Below, in pieces: positions 4,848 through 13,332 of a DNA stretch of 38,473 nucleotides. Location: positions 18,912 through 57,384 of IMG/VR virus record IMGVR_UViG_3300030012_003944; one strand, written 5' to 3'. The DNA comes from a virus. The notes beneath the pieces are model-generated. The model searched no databases and was not told the origin of the DNA. It saw nothing but the letters and a program-made list of their open reading frames with translations. The stretch's first letter is position 1. Every line of letters begins with the position of its first letter. A program made the translations under genes and the position numbers.

Positions 4848-5645
4848 ATGGCTATCTATAACATAACATCTCAACAATTAAAAGGTCAAGGTATTTTAAA
4901 TTCGTTTGAATTAGCTAGTGTTGGGTCGTTTTCTAATGTTTATAGTGTAGCATTTGATGGGGTTGATGCTCGTACTGAAACTAGTGTAAATTATTCTGAA
5001 TTTGATGGAGGAACAAAAGGAACATTTTCTTTTTGGTTTAAATGTAATGGTAATCATAGCAACCAGCACGATAATGTAGTTAAAGTTGGGCCTGCATATG
5101 GAAGAAGGACATTTCAGATTGGGGTAACCTTTTCAACAACAACAAGCTTTGCATTTAACATGGCACAGAGTGGTAATGGAAGGAGAGTATCTGTAAACAA
5201 CATAGGTAATTTTAGACAAGATGATTTATGGCATCATATTTTATTTTGTGTAGATTTAAGTTTATCACCAAATGAAAATAAAACAAAATTATTTGTAGAT
5301 GGTAGTGAAGTAACATTAAGTGGTGCACTATCCTTAAGTAGTTTTCCATCGCATCCGGCTCCTTTAACAGTTGGAGGAACTACACAATCAAATAAATCAT
5401 TTCAGGGTAATTTAGATGAAGTTGCTTTATGGAGTGGAGTAGATTTAAGAGATAACGTAGCAATTATATATAATAGTGGTGTTCCAAATGATCTCAATAG
5501 TAATGGATTAACTATTCCAACAACATATTATAGAATGGGTGATAATGACGGAGGTACAGGTACAACAATAACAGATAATGGTACTACTAATTATGATTTA
5601 GATTTTGTGTCTAATCCTATATTTGAAGAAGATGTCCCAAGTTAA
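4848..5645 (+). CDS. LamG/concanavalin-like virion adhesin, copy 2
   Basis: Paralogue of the preceding gene: the same cap (MAIYNITSQQLKGQGILNSF), VYSVAFDG, a LamG core (GTFSFWFKCNGN, DDLWHHILFCVDLS, KLFVDGSE, GNLDEVALWSGVDL) and the same end (RMGDNDGGTGTTITDNG ... FEEDVPS). The core has diverged much more than the cap and the C-terminus. This fits constant attachment ends with a variable carbohydrate-binding middle. Spaced 12 bases from copy 1, so co-expressed. Confidence 0.8.
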   Translation: MAIYNITSQQLKGQGILNSFELASVGSFSNVYSVAFDGVDARTETSVNYSEFDGGTKGTFSFWFKCNGNHSNQHDNVVKVGPAYGRRTFQIGVTFSTTTSFAFNMAQSGNGRRVSVNNIGNFRQDDLWHHILFCVDLSLSPNENKTKLFVDGSEVTLSGALSLSSFPSHPAPLTVGGTTQSNKSFQGNLDEVALWSGVDLRDNVAIIYNSGVPNDLNSNGLTIPTTYYRMGDNDGGTGTTITDNGTTNYDLDFVSNPIFEEDVPS

Positions 5646-5647
5646 TT

Positions 5648-5658
5648 AATATTTATAA
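5648..5658 (+). promoter_or_regulatory. late-gene motif (AATATTTATAA)
   Basis: Short form of the motif seen at 3752; it lies four bases before the ATG at 5663, very close for a promoter. Confidence 0.35.
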
Positions 5659-5662
5659 GAAA

Positions 5663-5851
5663 ATGGCACATAAAGTATTTATCCGACACACTTATATCTA
5701 TAAATGTAGTGATACTAAATGTGAGGGAGAGTGGAAAATAAATGAAGCTGATAATATTGAAAAATTAAGTTGTCCACATTGTGGAAAGCAAGATTATATA
5801 GAATATGTTAGAGTAGATCAACGTGAAAAATATAATAAAAAGTGGGGATAA
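5663..5851 (+). CDS. small zinc-ribbon protein
   Basis: A 62-residue protein with Cys15, Cys20, and CPHC (residues 37-40) in YKCSDTKCEGEW ... LSCPHCGKQ. The second knuckle (C-P-H-C-G-K) is typical of zinc ribbons; the first has the wider spacing C-x4-C. Basic tail (REKYNKKWG). Likely binds zinc and perhaps nucleic acid or a protein partner. Confidence 0.7.
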   Translation: MAHKVFIRHTYIYKCSDTKCEGEWKINEADNIEKLSCPHCGKQDYIEYVRVDQREKYNKKWG

Positions 5852-5873
5852 AGCTTGGATATTGTAAAAATAT

Positions 5874-5900
5874 TTCGTATACTATAACATAAATTTAAAA
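5874..5900 (+). promoter_or_regulatory. promoter-like motif, divergent copy
   Basis: TTCGTATACTATAACATAAA then TTTAAAA, aligning with the motif of the first 1.5 kb (TTCGTATATTGTAGCATAAT). An A/T hairpin (ATATT/AATAT) lies just upstream at 5859-5873. The ATG at 5911 follows. Confidence 0.5.
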
Positions 5901-5910
5901 AATAAAAGTT

Positions 5911-6093
5911 ATGTCAAAATTAATTAAAATGAAAAAAGAAAAAGTAAACAGTATTATAATTGCTACACTAGCAGTAGGATTATTTGTTTCTTACTTTTTT
6001 ACAGGTTTTCTTGCACTTCCATTTGTAGCAGGGTTATTTATAGGTGAAAGATTTATTAACCCAATACTTTTCCCAACACAAGATGGAGAATAA
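5911..6093 (+). CDS. 60-residue membrane protein
   Basis: A basic start (MSKLIKMKKEKVN) is followed by one long or two short hydrophobic spans: SIIIATLAVGLFVSYFFTGF and LALPFVAGLFIG. A short polar end follows (QDGE). No signal cleavage site. It could be an inner-membrane protein such as a holin-like or exclusion protein; nothing specific supports either. It overlaps the next gene by 11 bases. Confidence 0.6.
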   Translation: MSKLIKMKKEKVNSIIIATLAVGLFVSYFFTGFLALPFVAGLFIGERFINPILFPTQDGE

Positions 6094-6322
6094 AGAATTT
6101 AAATCAAGAAAAATTACAACTTCAGACGGAACAATAATGTATATGTTTAATGGAAAATTACATAATTGGGAAGGACCAGCATTAATTCCAGAAGGTAATA
6201 TGAGAAAAAGAGAATATTATTTAAATGGAATTAAAATGTCAGAATCAGAGTATAAAGATGCTTTAAGAAGACGTGAAGGATTACCATGGTATAAAGGTTC
6301 TAGTGCTAATGCAAGATTTTAA
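6083..6322 (+). CDS. MORN-like small protein
   Basis: Start chosen at ATG 6083 (MENKEFKSRKITTSDG), giving 79 residues; an upstream ATG at 6044 would lie deep inside the preceding gene. The segment MYMFNGKLHNWEGPALIPEG followed by KREYYLNGIKMSE is the phage MORN-like pattern (YxNGxLHxxxGPAxI ... YYLNG). Such proteins are frequent in large phages, with unclear function. Confidence 0.7.
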   Translation: MENKEFKSRKITTSDGTIMYMFNGKLHNWEGPALIPEGNMRKREYYLNGIKMSESEYKDALRRREGLPWYKGSSANARF

Positions 6323-6330
6323 AATAAAAT

Positions 6331-6579
6331 ATGGAAAATACTTACGAAAGAAAATATAAAGAAGAATTAACTGATTTACAGGATCAATTAATAAATTTAC
6401 AAAATAATTTAATTAGTATGTGTAGTATTAGAGATGATATTTGGAGATATCACCCTAATAATGATAATTTTGTAAATCCTATTACTGAGTATGATAACAT
6501 TGTTAGTGAAATTGATGAATTACAAAAAACAATTAGTAAAACAGAATTAAAAATTATTCATTTAAATTCAACAAATTAG
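6331..6579 (+). CDS. coiled-coil hypothetical protein
   Basis: 82 residues in two heptad-like helices (ELTDLQDQLINLQNNLISM at about 11-29 and IVSEIDELQKTISKTELKII at about 57-76), joined by a loop with WRYHPNNDNF. Likely a helical hairpin or oligomer. No enzymatic motif. Confidence 0.6.
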   Translation: MENTYERKYKEELTDLQDQLINLQNNLISMCSIRDDIWRYHPNNDNFVNPITEYDNIVSEIDELQKTISKTELKIIHLNSTN

Positions 6580-6583
6580 TAAT

Positions 6584-7045
6584 ATGGCAATAGATATAGA
6601 TAACGTATTTGGGCTATTTGGATTTGGAAAAGATAAAGGTAAGAATAAAAAACTTGAAACTGATTATTTTGAAGATTTTAAAAATACTCCTAAATTTAAA
6701 GTAGGAATGTTTTATAAAATGATTTGGGAAGGAAATAGTTTTCGTGATCAAATTTCTAACTTTTTTCTTAATTCTAATTTAGGAGATGTTCCTTCTGGGT
6801 TGGATGAAGCGGGTGATTATGTTATGTATACAAGAGCTTATTATTGGATACAAGAATGTAATTTACAAGATAAAGAATGGGAAGAAGCATTAAATTATTA
6901 TCTTGATAGAGAACTTATAAACTGTATAAAATTATCTATAAAGTATTTTGAAGAAATAGAGGAGTTTGAAAAATGTGCTTTCCTTAAAAGATTACAAACA
7001 TACTCGGAAAAACAAGAAGTTTTAAATAAGTTAAAAGAAACTTGA
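6584..7045 (+). CDS. 153-residue hypothetical protein
   Basis: A short N-terminal amphipathic piece (MAIDIDNVFGLFGFGKDKGK) precedes a mainly helical acidic domain (FYKMIWEGNSFRDQISNFF, RAYYWIQECNLQDKEWEEAL, NCIKLSIKYFEEIEEFEKCA). No family recognised. Soluble, with four Cys-containing helices near the C-terminus but no metal-binding pattern. Confidence 0.6.
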   Translation: MAIDIDNVFGLFGFGKDKGKNKKLETDYFEDFKNTPKFKVGMFYKMIWEGNSFRDQISNFFLNSNLGDVPSGLDEAGDYVMYTRAYYWIQECNLQDKEWEEALNYYLDRELINCIKLSIKYFEEIEEFEKCAFLKRLQTYSEKQEVLNKLKET

Positions 7046-7134
7046 TTTCTTAAAATATTGTTATTACCTTAAATTTATATTTAAATTATTAAATAAAAAA
7101 GTTTAATAAAAATAAATAAATAATTAAATAAAAA

Positions 7135-7302
7135 ATGAAAAATAAAGAGTTATTATTAAGACGCATGCAAACTTTAGAAGGGCTACTTAAACGAACCAGA
7201 GTATACCTTAGTGAAAATCGTGTACAAGACGCTAAAAAAGTAATTGAAGAAATTCTTGAATTAAGACAGGATATGGAATCAATAGTAGAAAGAGAAAATT
7301 AA
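7135..7302 (+). CDS. 55-residue helical protein
   Basis: An ATG after an A/T-rich leader (7046-7134, no other content seen). The product is almost all helix: MKNKELLLRRMQTLEGLLKR, TRVYLSENRVQDAKKVIEEI, then LELRQDMESIVEREN. Regular heptads and alternating charge support a real coiled-coil or helical-hairpin protein. Located between the 153-residue protein and the HD hydrolase. Confidence 0.65.
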   Translation: MKNKELLLRRMQTLEGLLKRTRVYLSENRVQDAKKVIEEILELRQDMESIVEREN

Positions 7303-7317
7303 ATCAAAATAAAAGTT

Positions 7318-8112
7318 ATGAAATTAAAACCAGAACATATCCAAGCAAATTGGGAAATATTTTTAACTAATATTGAAGAACATATTTTATCTCCCAGAAA
7401 AGAAAAATTGTTAGATTTTTATAAAAAATATGAAGATCGTATAATATTAATGCCTGCTGCTCATAAAAAAGAATATCATAATGCATTCCCAGGTGGATAT
7501 GTTGAACATGTAAATCGTGTTGTTGCGGCATCACTTAGAATTTATGACGTGTGGTGTGAATTTGAAATGGACAGGTCTACATTTACTATTGAAGAATTAG
7601 TATTTTCAGCTATTAATCATGATTTAGGTAAAATGGGTGATGAAGAAAATGAATCTTACATACCACAGACTGATAAATGGAGACGTGATAAATTAGGTGA
7701 AGATTATATGTTTAATAAAAAAGTCCCATTTGCTTCAGTTCCTGATAGAGGGTTATTTTTACTCCAATCACATGGTATACAATATTCATTTAATGAAATG
7801 TTAGCTATCCAGACACATGATGGTTTGTATGATGAAGCAAATAAAAAATATCTATTTTCATACATGCCAGAACAAAAACCACGTACATCTTTACCTTTTA
7901 TAATACATCAAGCTGATTTAATGGCAGCTCGTGTTGAATTTGAACGTGAATGGTTACCAAAATTAAAGGGGGAACAAGGATCCTTGGATAAGCTAAAGGA
8001 AAATTATACATTAGGGACAACACCAAACACATCTAAAAAATTATCTACTAAAACAAAAGCTTTAGGTTCGATAAAAAGTGATGGTTTGAAAAACATGTTA
8101 GATAACTTATGA
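7318..8112 (+). CDS. HD-domain phosphohydrolase
   Basis: 264 residues. The HD signature is spread over EYHNAFPGGYVEHVNRV (H64), AINHDLGK (His101-Asp102), QTHDGLYDE (H167) and a distal Asp (IHQAD, D200), the metal-binding set of HD hydrolases. Family members cleave phosphoester bonds in nucleotides or nucleic acids, and versions of this protein are common in T4-like marine phages. Substrate unknown; nucleotide turnover in the infected cell is likely. The C-terminus (about 215-264) is basic and low-complexity. Confidence 0.8.
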   Translation: MKLKPEHIQANWEIFLTNIEEHILSPRKEKLLDFYKKYEDRIILMPAAHKKEYHNAFPGGYVEHVNRVVAASLRIYDVWCEFEMDRSTFTIEELVFSAINHDLGKMGDEENESYIPQTDKWRRDKLGEDYMFNKKVPFASVPDRGLFLLQSHGIQYSFNEMLAIQTHDGLYDEANKKYLFSYMPEQKPRTSLPFIIHQADLMAARVEFEREWLPKLKGEQGSLDKLKENYTLGTTPNTSKKLSTKTKALGSIKSDGLKNMLDNL

Positions 8113-8396
8113 TACCTTTAATAGTAGCAGTTTGTACCTTATCCGTTTTATCTATAATTTTAGGATGGACAACTTATAATTTAATGAAAAAACAAGAAAA
8201 ATCAGAAGATATTCTTTTAGGTTATATGGAATATTTAGATAAATTTTCTAGAGTAATTGAAATTTCTAATAAAAAATTAAAAGAAGTAGATAATAGAAAA
8301 ATATTTGAAAAAGATGATGATGTAGGGGTTATATTTGATTCGATTTTACAAATTCAAGAAATTTTAAATGAATTTACAGTAAAAAAGATTAAATGA
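8109..8396 (+). CDS. membrane-anchored helical protein
   Basis: N-terminal transmembrane span (MIPLIVAVCTLSVLSIILGW) followed by a long charged helical region (MKKQEKSEDILLGYMEYLDK ... ILQIQEILNEFTVKKIK). Four-base ATGA overlap with the HD hydrolase gene, so co-translated. One span plus cytoplasmic coiled coil; function unknown. Confidence 0.65.
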   Translation: MIPLIVAVCTLSVLSIILGWTTYNLMKKQEKSEDILLGYMEYLDKFSRVIEISNKKLKEVDNRKIFEKDDDVGVIFDSILQIQEILNEFTVKKIK

Positions 8397-8399
8397 TTT

Positions 8400-9275
8400 A
8401 TGGCCCCCCGCAAAGCAAAAAGTAAAAACTATTTTACTAAAGATACAGAGAATGCTATTATGTTATATAATAGTACTTCTTGTTCTCGTGAAAGAAGTAA
8501 AATATACGAAAAAGAAATACACTATCCTTTCTTTAAATTAACCCAAAACATTATACACACATTTAAATTTTACCATACAGAGGTAGAGAATTTAGAACAT
8601 TTACAACATGAAATTGAAGTGTTTTTATTAGAAAAAATGCAATTATTTCATCCTGTAAAAAGTGCTGATAATAAAATTAGAAAAATAATACAAAAAGAAT
8701 TTGGAGAACAATATAGTGGTAGTTTTATAGATTATATGCCTGAAAATGAAATTAAATGTTCTACTCAGGATATTCAAGATTATGTTAATACACTTAAGGT
8801 ATCTTCAGAATGTTATAGTAAATTAATTAAAATAACCCCAGCTAAAGCATATTCATATTTTGGTACTATTGTAAAAAGGTGGTGTATATTATATAATGAA
8901 AAAAATTATAAAAAGAAAATTTCATCTGTTCCTGTTGGTGAATTAGAAAAAGATGATACACATTCATATTCAATAGATTATACTCCTGATGATAAATTAT
9001 CATATTTTATAGATGAATTTACAAATTATATTTCAGATAATATATTTGAGTTATACCCTAAAAATATTGACGCACAGATTGCAGATTCAATATTAGAATT
9101 ATTTAGAAAAAGAGATTCTATAGACGTATTTAATAAAAAAGCTTTATACATTTATATACATGAAATGTTACCTAATGTAAAAACTCCAAAAATAACTAAA
9201 ATAGCTAATAGTTTATACAACATCTTTAAAAAACATTACATTTTTTATATAGAAAACGGATACATCAATTTCTAA
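8400..9275 (+). CDS. gp55-like late-transcription sigma factor
   Basis: 291 residues. Residues 149-163 (KAYSYFGTIVKRWCI) followed by a basic patch (NEKNYKKK) match the sigma region-2-like segment of phage late sigma factors; T4 gp55 has the corresponding AYITQACFNAF block. The N-terminus (NYFTKDTENAIMLYNS) also matches the usual start of this family. gp55-type proteins direct host RNA polymerase to late promoters with help from the sliding clamp. This protein is longer than T4 gp55. The upstream HD and membrane genes form one closely spaced run with it. Likely partner of the ATATTTATAA motifs, by inference. Confidence 0.75.
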   Translation: MAPRKAKSKNYFTKDTENAIMLYNSTSCSRERSKIYEKEIHYPFFKLTQNIIHTFKFYHTEVENLEHLQHEIEVFLLEKMQLFHPVKSADNKIRKIIQKEFGEQYSGSFIDYMPENEIKCSTQDIQDYVNTLKVSSECYSKLIKITPAKAYSYFGTIVKRWCILYNEKNYKKKISSVPVGELEKDDTHSYSIDYTPDDKLSYFIDEFTNYISDNIFELYPKNIDAQIADSILELFRKRDSIDVFNKKALYIYIHEMLPNVKTPKITKIANSLYNIFKKHYIFYIENGYINF

Positions 9276-9289
9276 TTTTTTTATATTTT

Positions 9290-9303
9290 TATATTTATAA
9301 ATA
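9290..9303 (+). promoter_or_regulatory. late-gene motif with T4-type octamer TATAAATA
   Basis: TATATTTATAA (9290-9300). Here the + strand also contains TATAAATA (9296-9303), exactly the T4 late octamer, seven bases before the ATG at 9310. It heads the baseplate/tail block, immediately after the late sigma gene. Confidence 0.5.
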
Positions 9304-9309
9304 AATGAT

Positions 9310-9648
9310 ATGGGAAATCTAGAATCAAATATTTTTGGAAAGAAAAAATTTTCTGATATTCTAAAAGAAATTTACGATAATCAAAAGAAAAAAGAAGTTC
9401 AAATTTCTGCTTTAATAGGTGAACTAAAACCTTTAATTAATGATATTGGTGATGCTACTTTAGTAGTTCCTTTAATTAAGGAGTATATGGAATTAGGCAT
9501 TAAAAATGATGAACAATTAATTAAAATGTCTACTATTATTCAACGTGCTTTATCCTCAAATAAATCAGAAGAAGAAGGGTTTGGAATGACTGAAGATGAA
9601 AAGAAACAACTTTTACAAGAAATAGAAAAATTTAAACCTAAAGGATAA
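9310..9648 (+). CDS. conserved-type structural or assembly protein
   Basis: 112 residues, helical, acidic, no Cys: FSDILKEIYDNQKKKEVQIS, then LVVPLIKEYMELGIKNDEQL, then a C-terminal EDEKKQLLQEIEKFKPKG. A gene of this type often precedes the baseplate spike gene in marine T4-like phages, from memory of such genomes. Its TAA overlaps the ATG of the next gene (TAATG). Confidence 0.55.
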   Translation: MGNLESNIFGKKKFSDILKEIYDNQKKKEVQISALIGELKPLINDIGDATLVVPLIKEYMELGIKNDEQLIKMSTIIQRALSSNKSEEEGFGMTEDEKKQLLQEIEKFKPKG

Positions 9649-10892
9649 TGGCTATTTTAAAAAAAGGTATAGTAAATTCTACAAAATCTACTTTAGACTT
9701 ATCCTCCCCTAACCAGGATAGATTAAATAAAAATATTGAAGGGTTAAATAGTAATAATATTTTAGTACGAGTTACTGATATAGTATTAAATGAATCACAC
9801 CCTAAATTTAATGAAGTAGGTCAATTTAGTGGTATAGGAGCTATATTTTTTGAATCTTATACTTCTAATCAACCTATTACACCTATTACTTCTTTTGCTT
9901 TACCTTGCTCTGCTATTTTAAGATACCCTCTTATAAATGAAATAGTTACTTTAATAAAATCCCCAGGAAGAGAATATTCTAGTAATAGTTCAAAAGATCA
10001 ATATTATTACCTTTCACCAATTCAAATATGGAATACCCCAAATCAAAATTCTAACCCTATATTATTACCTACTAAAACTATAAATAGTAATTATTCATCT
10101 AATAATAATGGAGAAATCTCCCAAGAGGGTAATGAACTTTTTACAGTTGATTTAAATAGTCCAACAGACAATTCTCAAGAAAAATTTATTGAAAAAGCTA
10201 ATATTAGAAGTTTAATACCACAAATGGGTGATACTATAGTAGAAGGACGAAATGGTCAAAGCATACGCTTTAGTAATAATAGTGGTGATCCTATAACCTT
10301 TATTAGAAATGGGCAAAATAGAACAACCCCATCTTCTGGGTTTGAACCTATATCTGAAGATGTTAAAAATGATTTATCTTCTATTTATTTAACTTCTTAT
10401 CAAAATATACCAAATTTAAGTCTAGAAACTGAAAAAGGTATTCCTTTTGTTTCTTATTCTACACCCCCAATAACCCCTTCACAATTTAATCAACCCCAAG
10501 TTATTTTAAATTCTGATAGAATAATAATTGAAGCTGAAACAGATAGTGTATTAGTAAGTGCTGGTAAATCCGTAGGGTTATTTTCAAATGAAAGTATTAA
10601 CTTAGAATCAAAAAATATTAATATACATACTGATAATAGAATTAGATTAGGATCTAAAAATGCAGGTGAATCTGTTTTATTAGGTGATAAAACATATGAT
10701 ATTTTGGAATTTACTTTAAATATATTAGAAATTCTTACTGATACTTTAACCCCAACTCAAATATATCCAACAGGAGCACCTATTCCTGATGCTTCAACCC
10801 AAGCAGTAACATCTACTTTATCTCAAGCTATTAAAACAGTTAAAGAAAAAGTTTTAGTAAATATTAAATCTAATAAAGTTAAAGTAGAATAA
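9648..10892 (+). CDS. gp5-like baseplate spike/hub protein
   Basis: 414 residues. Residues about 38-140 look like an OB-fold module (NILVRVTDIVLNESHPKFNE ... LPCSAILRYPLINEIVTLIK). The segment PQMGDTIVEGRNGQSIRFSN is characteristic of phage gp5/VgrG-type spikes. From about residue 280 a repeated short-strand pattern (SDRIIIEAETDSVLVSAGKS, NINIHTDNRIRLGSKNAG) is the beta-helix seen in spike needles. No lysozyme domain is visible, unlike T4 gp5. Proposed to form the membrane-piercing tip of the contractile tail. Coupled by TAATG on both sides. Confidence 0.75.
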   Translation: MAILKKGIVNSTKSTLDLSSPNQDRLNKNIEGLNSNNILVRVTDIVLNESHPKFNEVGQFSGIGAIFFESYTSNQPITPITSFALPCSAILRYPLINEIVTLIKSPGREYSSNSSKDQYYYLSPIQIWNTPNQNSNPILLPTKTINSNYSSNNNGEISQEGNELFTVDLNSPTDNSQEKFIEKANIRSLIPQMGDTIVEGRNGQSIRFSNNSGDPITFIRNGQNRTTPSSGFEPISEDVKNDLSSIYLTSYQNIPNLSLETEKGIPFVSYSTPPITPSQFNQPQVILNSDRIIIEAETDSVLVSAGKSVGLFSNESINLESKNINIHTDNRIRLGSKNAGESVLLGDKTYDILEFTLNILEILTDTLTPTQIYPTGAPIPDASTQAVTSTLSQAIKTVKEKVLVNIKSNKVKVE

Positions 10893-12964
10893 TGGCTACC
10901 CCCTCAGAATCTATAAATACTACCCATGATAAGGATTATGACTATAAAAAAGTTGTTCAAGAGGATGGTAATGTAACATATTTTTTTATAGGGAGAAGAA
11001 ATAAACCTAAAGAACGTTTCCCTAATTGGACTGAAGCAGTAGATGATGGTAATTTTGGTACAATTAGAAGAAATGCTATAATAGAAAGGGTTAAATTTGA
11101 TTTACCACCTAATTTATCACCCCCTGAAACTTCACAAACAAGCAATATAATTAAAAATTCTGAAGATCCAAATGCTAGTAGTTTATATGGAACTGTTGTA
11201 GATGAAAAAACTTTAGAACCTATTGAAGGAGCTGCTGTTGAATATGCTAGATATTCCACTACAACAGATAAGGATGGAAAATTTGTAATTAAATTACCAT
11301 CTCCAAAAAAACAAGAACCTGTTTTACTCCAAGAATGTCTTAATACCACCCACGATTCAGCATATAATTATAAAAAATTAACATACTCAGATGGTAGAGT
11401 AGAATATTATTTTAAAGGTAAAACTGGTGAATTTAAACAAAATTTTCCAAATTGGACAGAAGCTCCTCCTGATACTTTAGTGGGAAAAACATCAGGTACT
11501 ATAAATAGAGATGCTATAGTTGAAAAAGTTAAGTTTAAAAATTGCCCACCAATTGAAATTAAAGAATCTTCTACCTTAAATGATAACATAGATACTCCAC
11601 CAACCCCAACAGAAACACCCCAAAATACTAACTCTCAATTAAGAGAAATATCTGGTGAAATTCAAATTAGTGATACTGACCCCGGAGCTACAAATTATAA
11701 TGGTCTTATAAGATTAGTTAAAAATGAAATAGGTGATATAACAACTCCTCCTTATCAAACTCGAACTGATTTTGATGGTAAATTTAAAATCTCAGTACCT
11801 ATAGATGGTAAATTTATTCAGGCTAAAAAGCCTAATTCTACTCAAACTATAGTTTTACCATTAACTCAAGAAACAAACTATAATTTTGATTTTTCAAACC
11901 AGGCAAATGAAGGAGTAATTCAAGAACAGGTAGAAACTACTGTAACCGCTTCTCGTCCTAATTTAGAAATTAGTGCTACTGACTATGAATCCAAATCAAT
12001 CCCAGTTATAAAAGGAGATGGTACTTTAAAAAATAATTTTGGAGTTATTCCTTTAAAAACAACTAAAGCTGATTTAGATAAAGAAATTATTGATACCTCT
12101 CTTCCTGAAGTTGAAGATATTAAAGAATTAACTAAAAATAAAAAAGATTTTAGGTGGCATTTGAATCAAAAGCTTATAGATTTACTTAATAGGTTAAAAA
12201 ATATTCTTTTACCTATCATATTAACTATGATAGCAAAGTTTGGTATAACAAAAGTACAAGAATTAATTAAACAAGGAAAAAACAAAGCTGAAGATGTACC
12301 AAATAAAATTTGTCCCCCTAAAGAAGAAATTGAAAAAATTATAAGGCGTAAAAATAAATTTGTTAAACAAATTAATAATTCTTTAAAATTGATTGATACA
12401 ACTCTTACAGTTTTAGGCATAGCTCGTAGTTTTATATCTATAGCTATAGGAATCATAAGAGGAATAGATATAGCACAACTTGCCCTTCCAACTGCAATCC
12501 CCGGAGTAACAGCAGGAGCTATAACTAAAGTAGATGATGTAAAAAAATCCACTCAAGATAGGTCCGAAATTACAAAACAAAGTATTGATGGAACAATTGG
12601 GGTATTAAACTTACTTAGAATTACTTTAACTCAAATTGTAAATTATCTTAGTTTACTAGATAGCCTAATCCAAGATTGCCTCCCAGATAGTGAAATTGAA
12701 CAAGAACAAATTGCAGCTGAGTTAATAGCTTTAACTCAAGAACAATCAAACCAACAATCTCCCGTGGTTACCACAGTAAATGGTTTTACCATGGGTGTAG
12801 AAACTGAAGTAACTACAAATCCTTTAAAACGAAGAAGAGCAACAGCAACAAACCCTAGTGGTGTAGTAATGTTAAGAGGAGAATATTCATTTAGTTCAGT
12901 TGACCAAATACTTATAGATGAATTAGTATTCTATATACAAGTAAATGATTTAAAAGCAGATTAA
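10892..12964 (+). CDS. multidomain baseplate-associated protein with internal duplication
   Basis: 690 residues. Repeat A (8-69) and repeat B (149-215) share NTTHD..Y.YKK, G.V.YFF.G, FPNWTEA and T..R.AI.E.VKF. Between them, 97-136 (YGTVVDEKTLEPIEGAAVEY then TTTDKDGKF) is a carboxypeptidase-regulatory-like beta sandwich; a second similar domain lies at about 248-330. The C-terminal third has hydrophobic and amphipathic helices (NILLPIILTMIAKFGITKVQ, IAIGIIRGIDIAQLALPTAI). This composition suggests a hub or tape-measure-like role near the spike, possibly contacting membrane. No catalytic motif seen. Confidence 0.65.
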   Translation: MATPSESINTTHDKDYDYKKVVQEDGNVTYFFIGRRNKPKERFPNWTEAVDDGNFGTIRRNAIIERVKFDLPPNLSPPETSQTSNIIKNSEDPNASSLYGTVVDEKTLEPIEGAAVEYARYSTTTDKDGKFVIKLPSPKKQEPVLLQECLNTTHDSAYNYKKLTYSDGRVEYYFKGKTGEFKQNFPNWTEAPPDTLVGKTSGTINRDAIVEKVKFKNCPPIEIKESSTLNDNIDTPPTPTETPQNTNSQLREISGEIQISDTDPGATNYNGLIRLVKNEIGDITTPPYQTRTDFDGKFKISVPIDGKFIQAKKPNSTQTIVLPLTQETNYNFDFSNQANEGVIQEQVETTVTASRPNLEISATDYESKSIPVIKGDGTLKNNFGVIPLKTTKADLDKEIIDTSLPEVEDIKELTKNKKDFRWHLNQKLIDLLNRLKNILLPIILTMIAKFGITKVQELIKQGKNKAEDVPNKICPPKEEIEKIIRRKNKFVKQINNSLKLIDTTLTVLGIARSFISIAIGIIRGIDIAQLALPTAIPGVTAGAITKVDDVKKSTQDRSEITKQSIDGTIGVLNLLRITLTQIVNYLSLLDSLIQDCLPDSEIEQEQIAAELIALTQEQSNQQSPVVTTVNGFTMGVETEVTTNPLKRRRATATNPSGVVMLRGEYSFSSVDQILIDELVFYIQVNDLKAD

Positions 12965-12967
12965 CCC

Positions 12968-12978
12968 TATATTTATAA
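12968..12978 (+). promoter_or_regulatory. late-gene motif TATATTTATAA
   Basis: Exact 11-base match to the copies at 3752 and 9290; six bases before the ATG at 12985. Confidence 0.4.
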
Positions 12979-12984
12979 ACATAT

Positions 12985-13332
12985 ATGAAAACCGAAGTAC
13001 TTAAAAAATTAATTAAAGAAGCAGTAAAAGAAGCAATTCAAGATGAATTGAAGGATATTTTATTAGAAGCTGTTAAAGCTCCTAAAACACAAGTTGTAAG
13101 AGAATCTATACAACCTATTACAACTCCTCCACCATCTCCAAAACCTACCTATACAGAACCTACTATGGGTATGAAACAAAAATATGCTGATATAATAGGT
13201 GAAACTGCTATAAGTATGACTAGTAAAGATGTTCCTTCTTTTAACCCACAAGGAGTAGATCCTATAAATGGAGATTTAGGTAGTGGAGAAGTTGAAATGA
13301 ATACAATAATGGGACTTTTAAATTCTAAATAA
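12985..13332 (+). CDS. small protein with amphipathic N-terminal helix
   Basis: 115 residues. Residues 1-30 form a strongly amphipathic helix (MKTEVLKKLIKEAVKEAIQD ELKDILLEAV). A proline-rich linker (TTPPPSPKPTYTEPT) and a polar C-terminal half with conserved-looking short motifs (KYADIIGETAISM) follow. The helix resembles the leaders of the 28-38 kb block (LIKE) but here sits between spike and gp25 genes. Baseplate-associated or assembly role inferred only from position. TAATG overlap with gp25. Confidence 0.55.
   Translation: MKTEVLKKLIKEAVKEAIQDELKDILLEAVKAPKTQVVRESIQPITTPPPSPKPTYTEPTMGMKQKYADIIGETAISMTSKDVPSFNPQGVDPINGDLGSGEVEMNTIMGLLNSK

Noticed and set aside
7046-7134. Possible promoter or gene in the A/T-rich gap
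   Set aside because: Only low-complexity A/T sequence with TTTAAATTATTAAATAAA-type strings; it matches neither recurrent motif closely enough.
10957-11349. 130-residue minus-strand frame in the baseplate gene
   Set aside because: Lies wholly inside a long + strand gene with recognisable domains; shadow frame.
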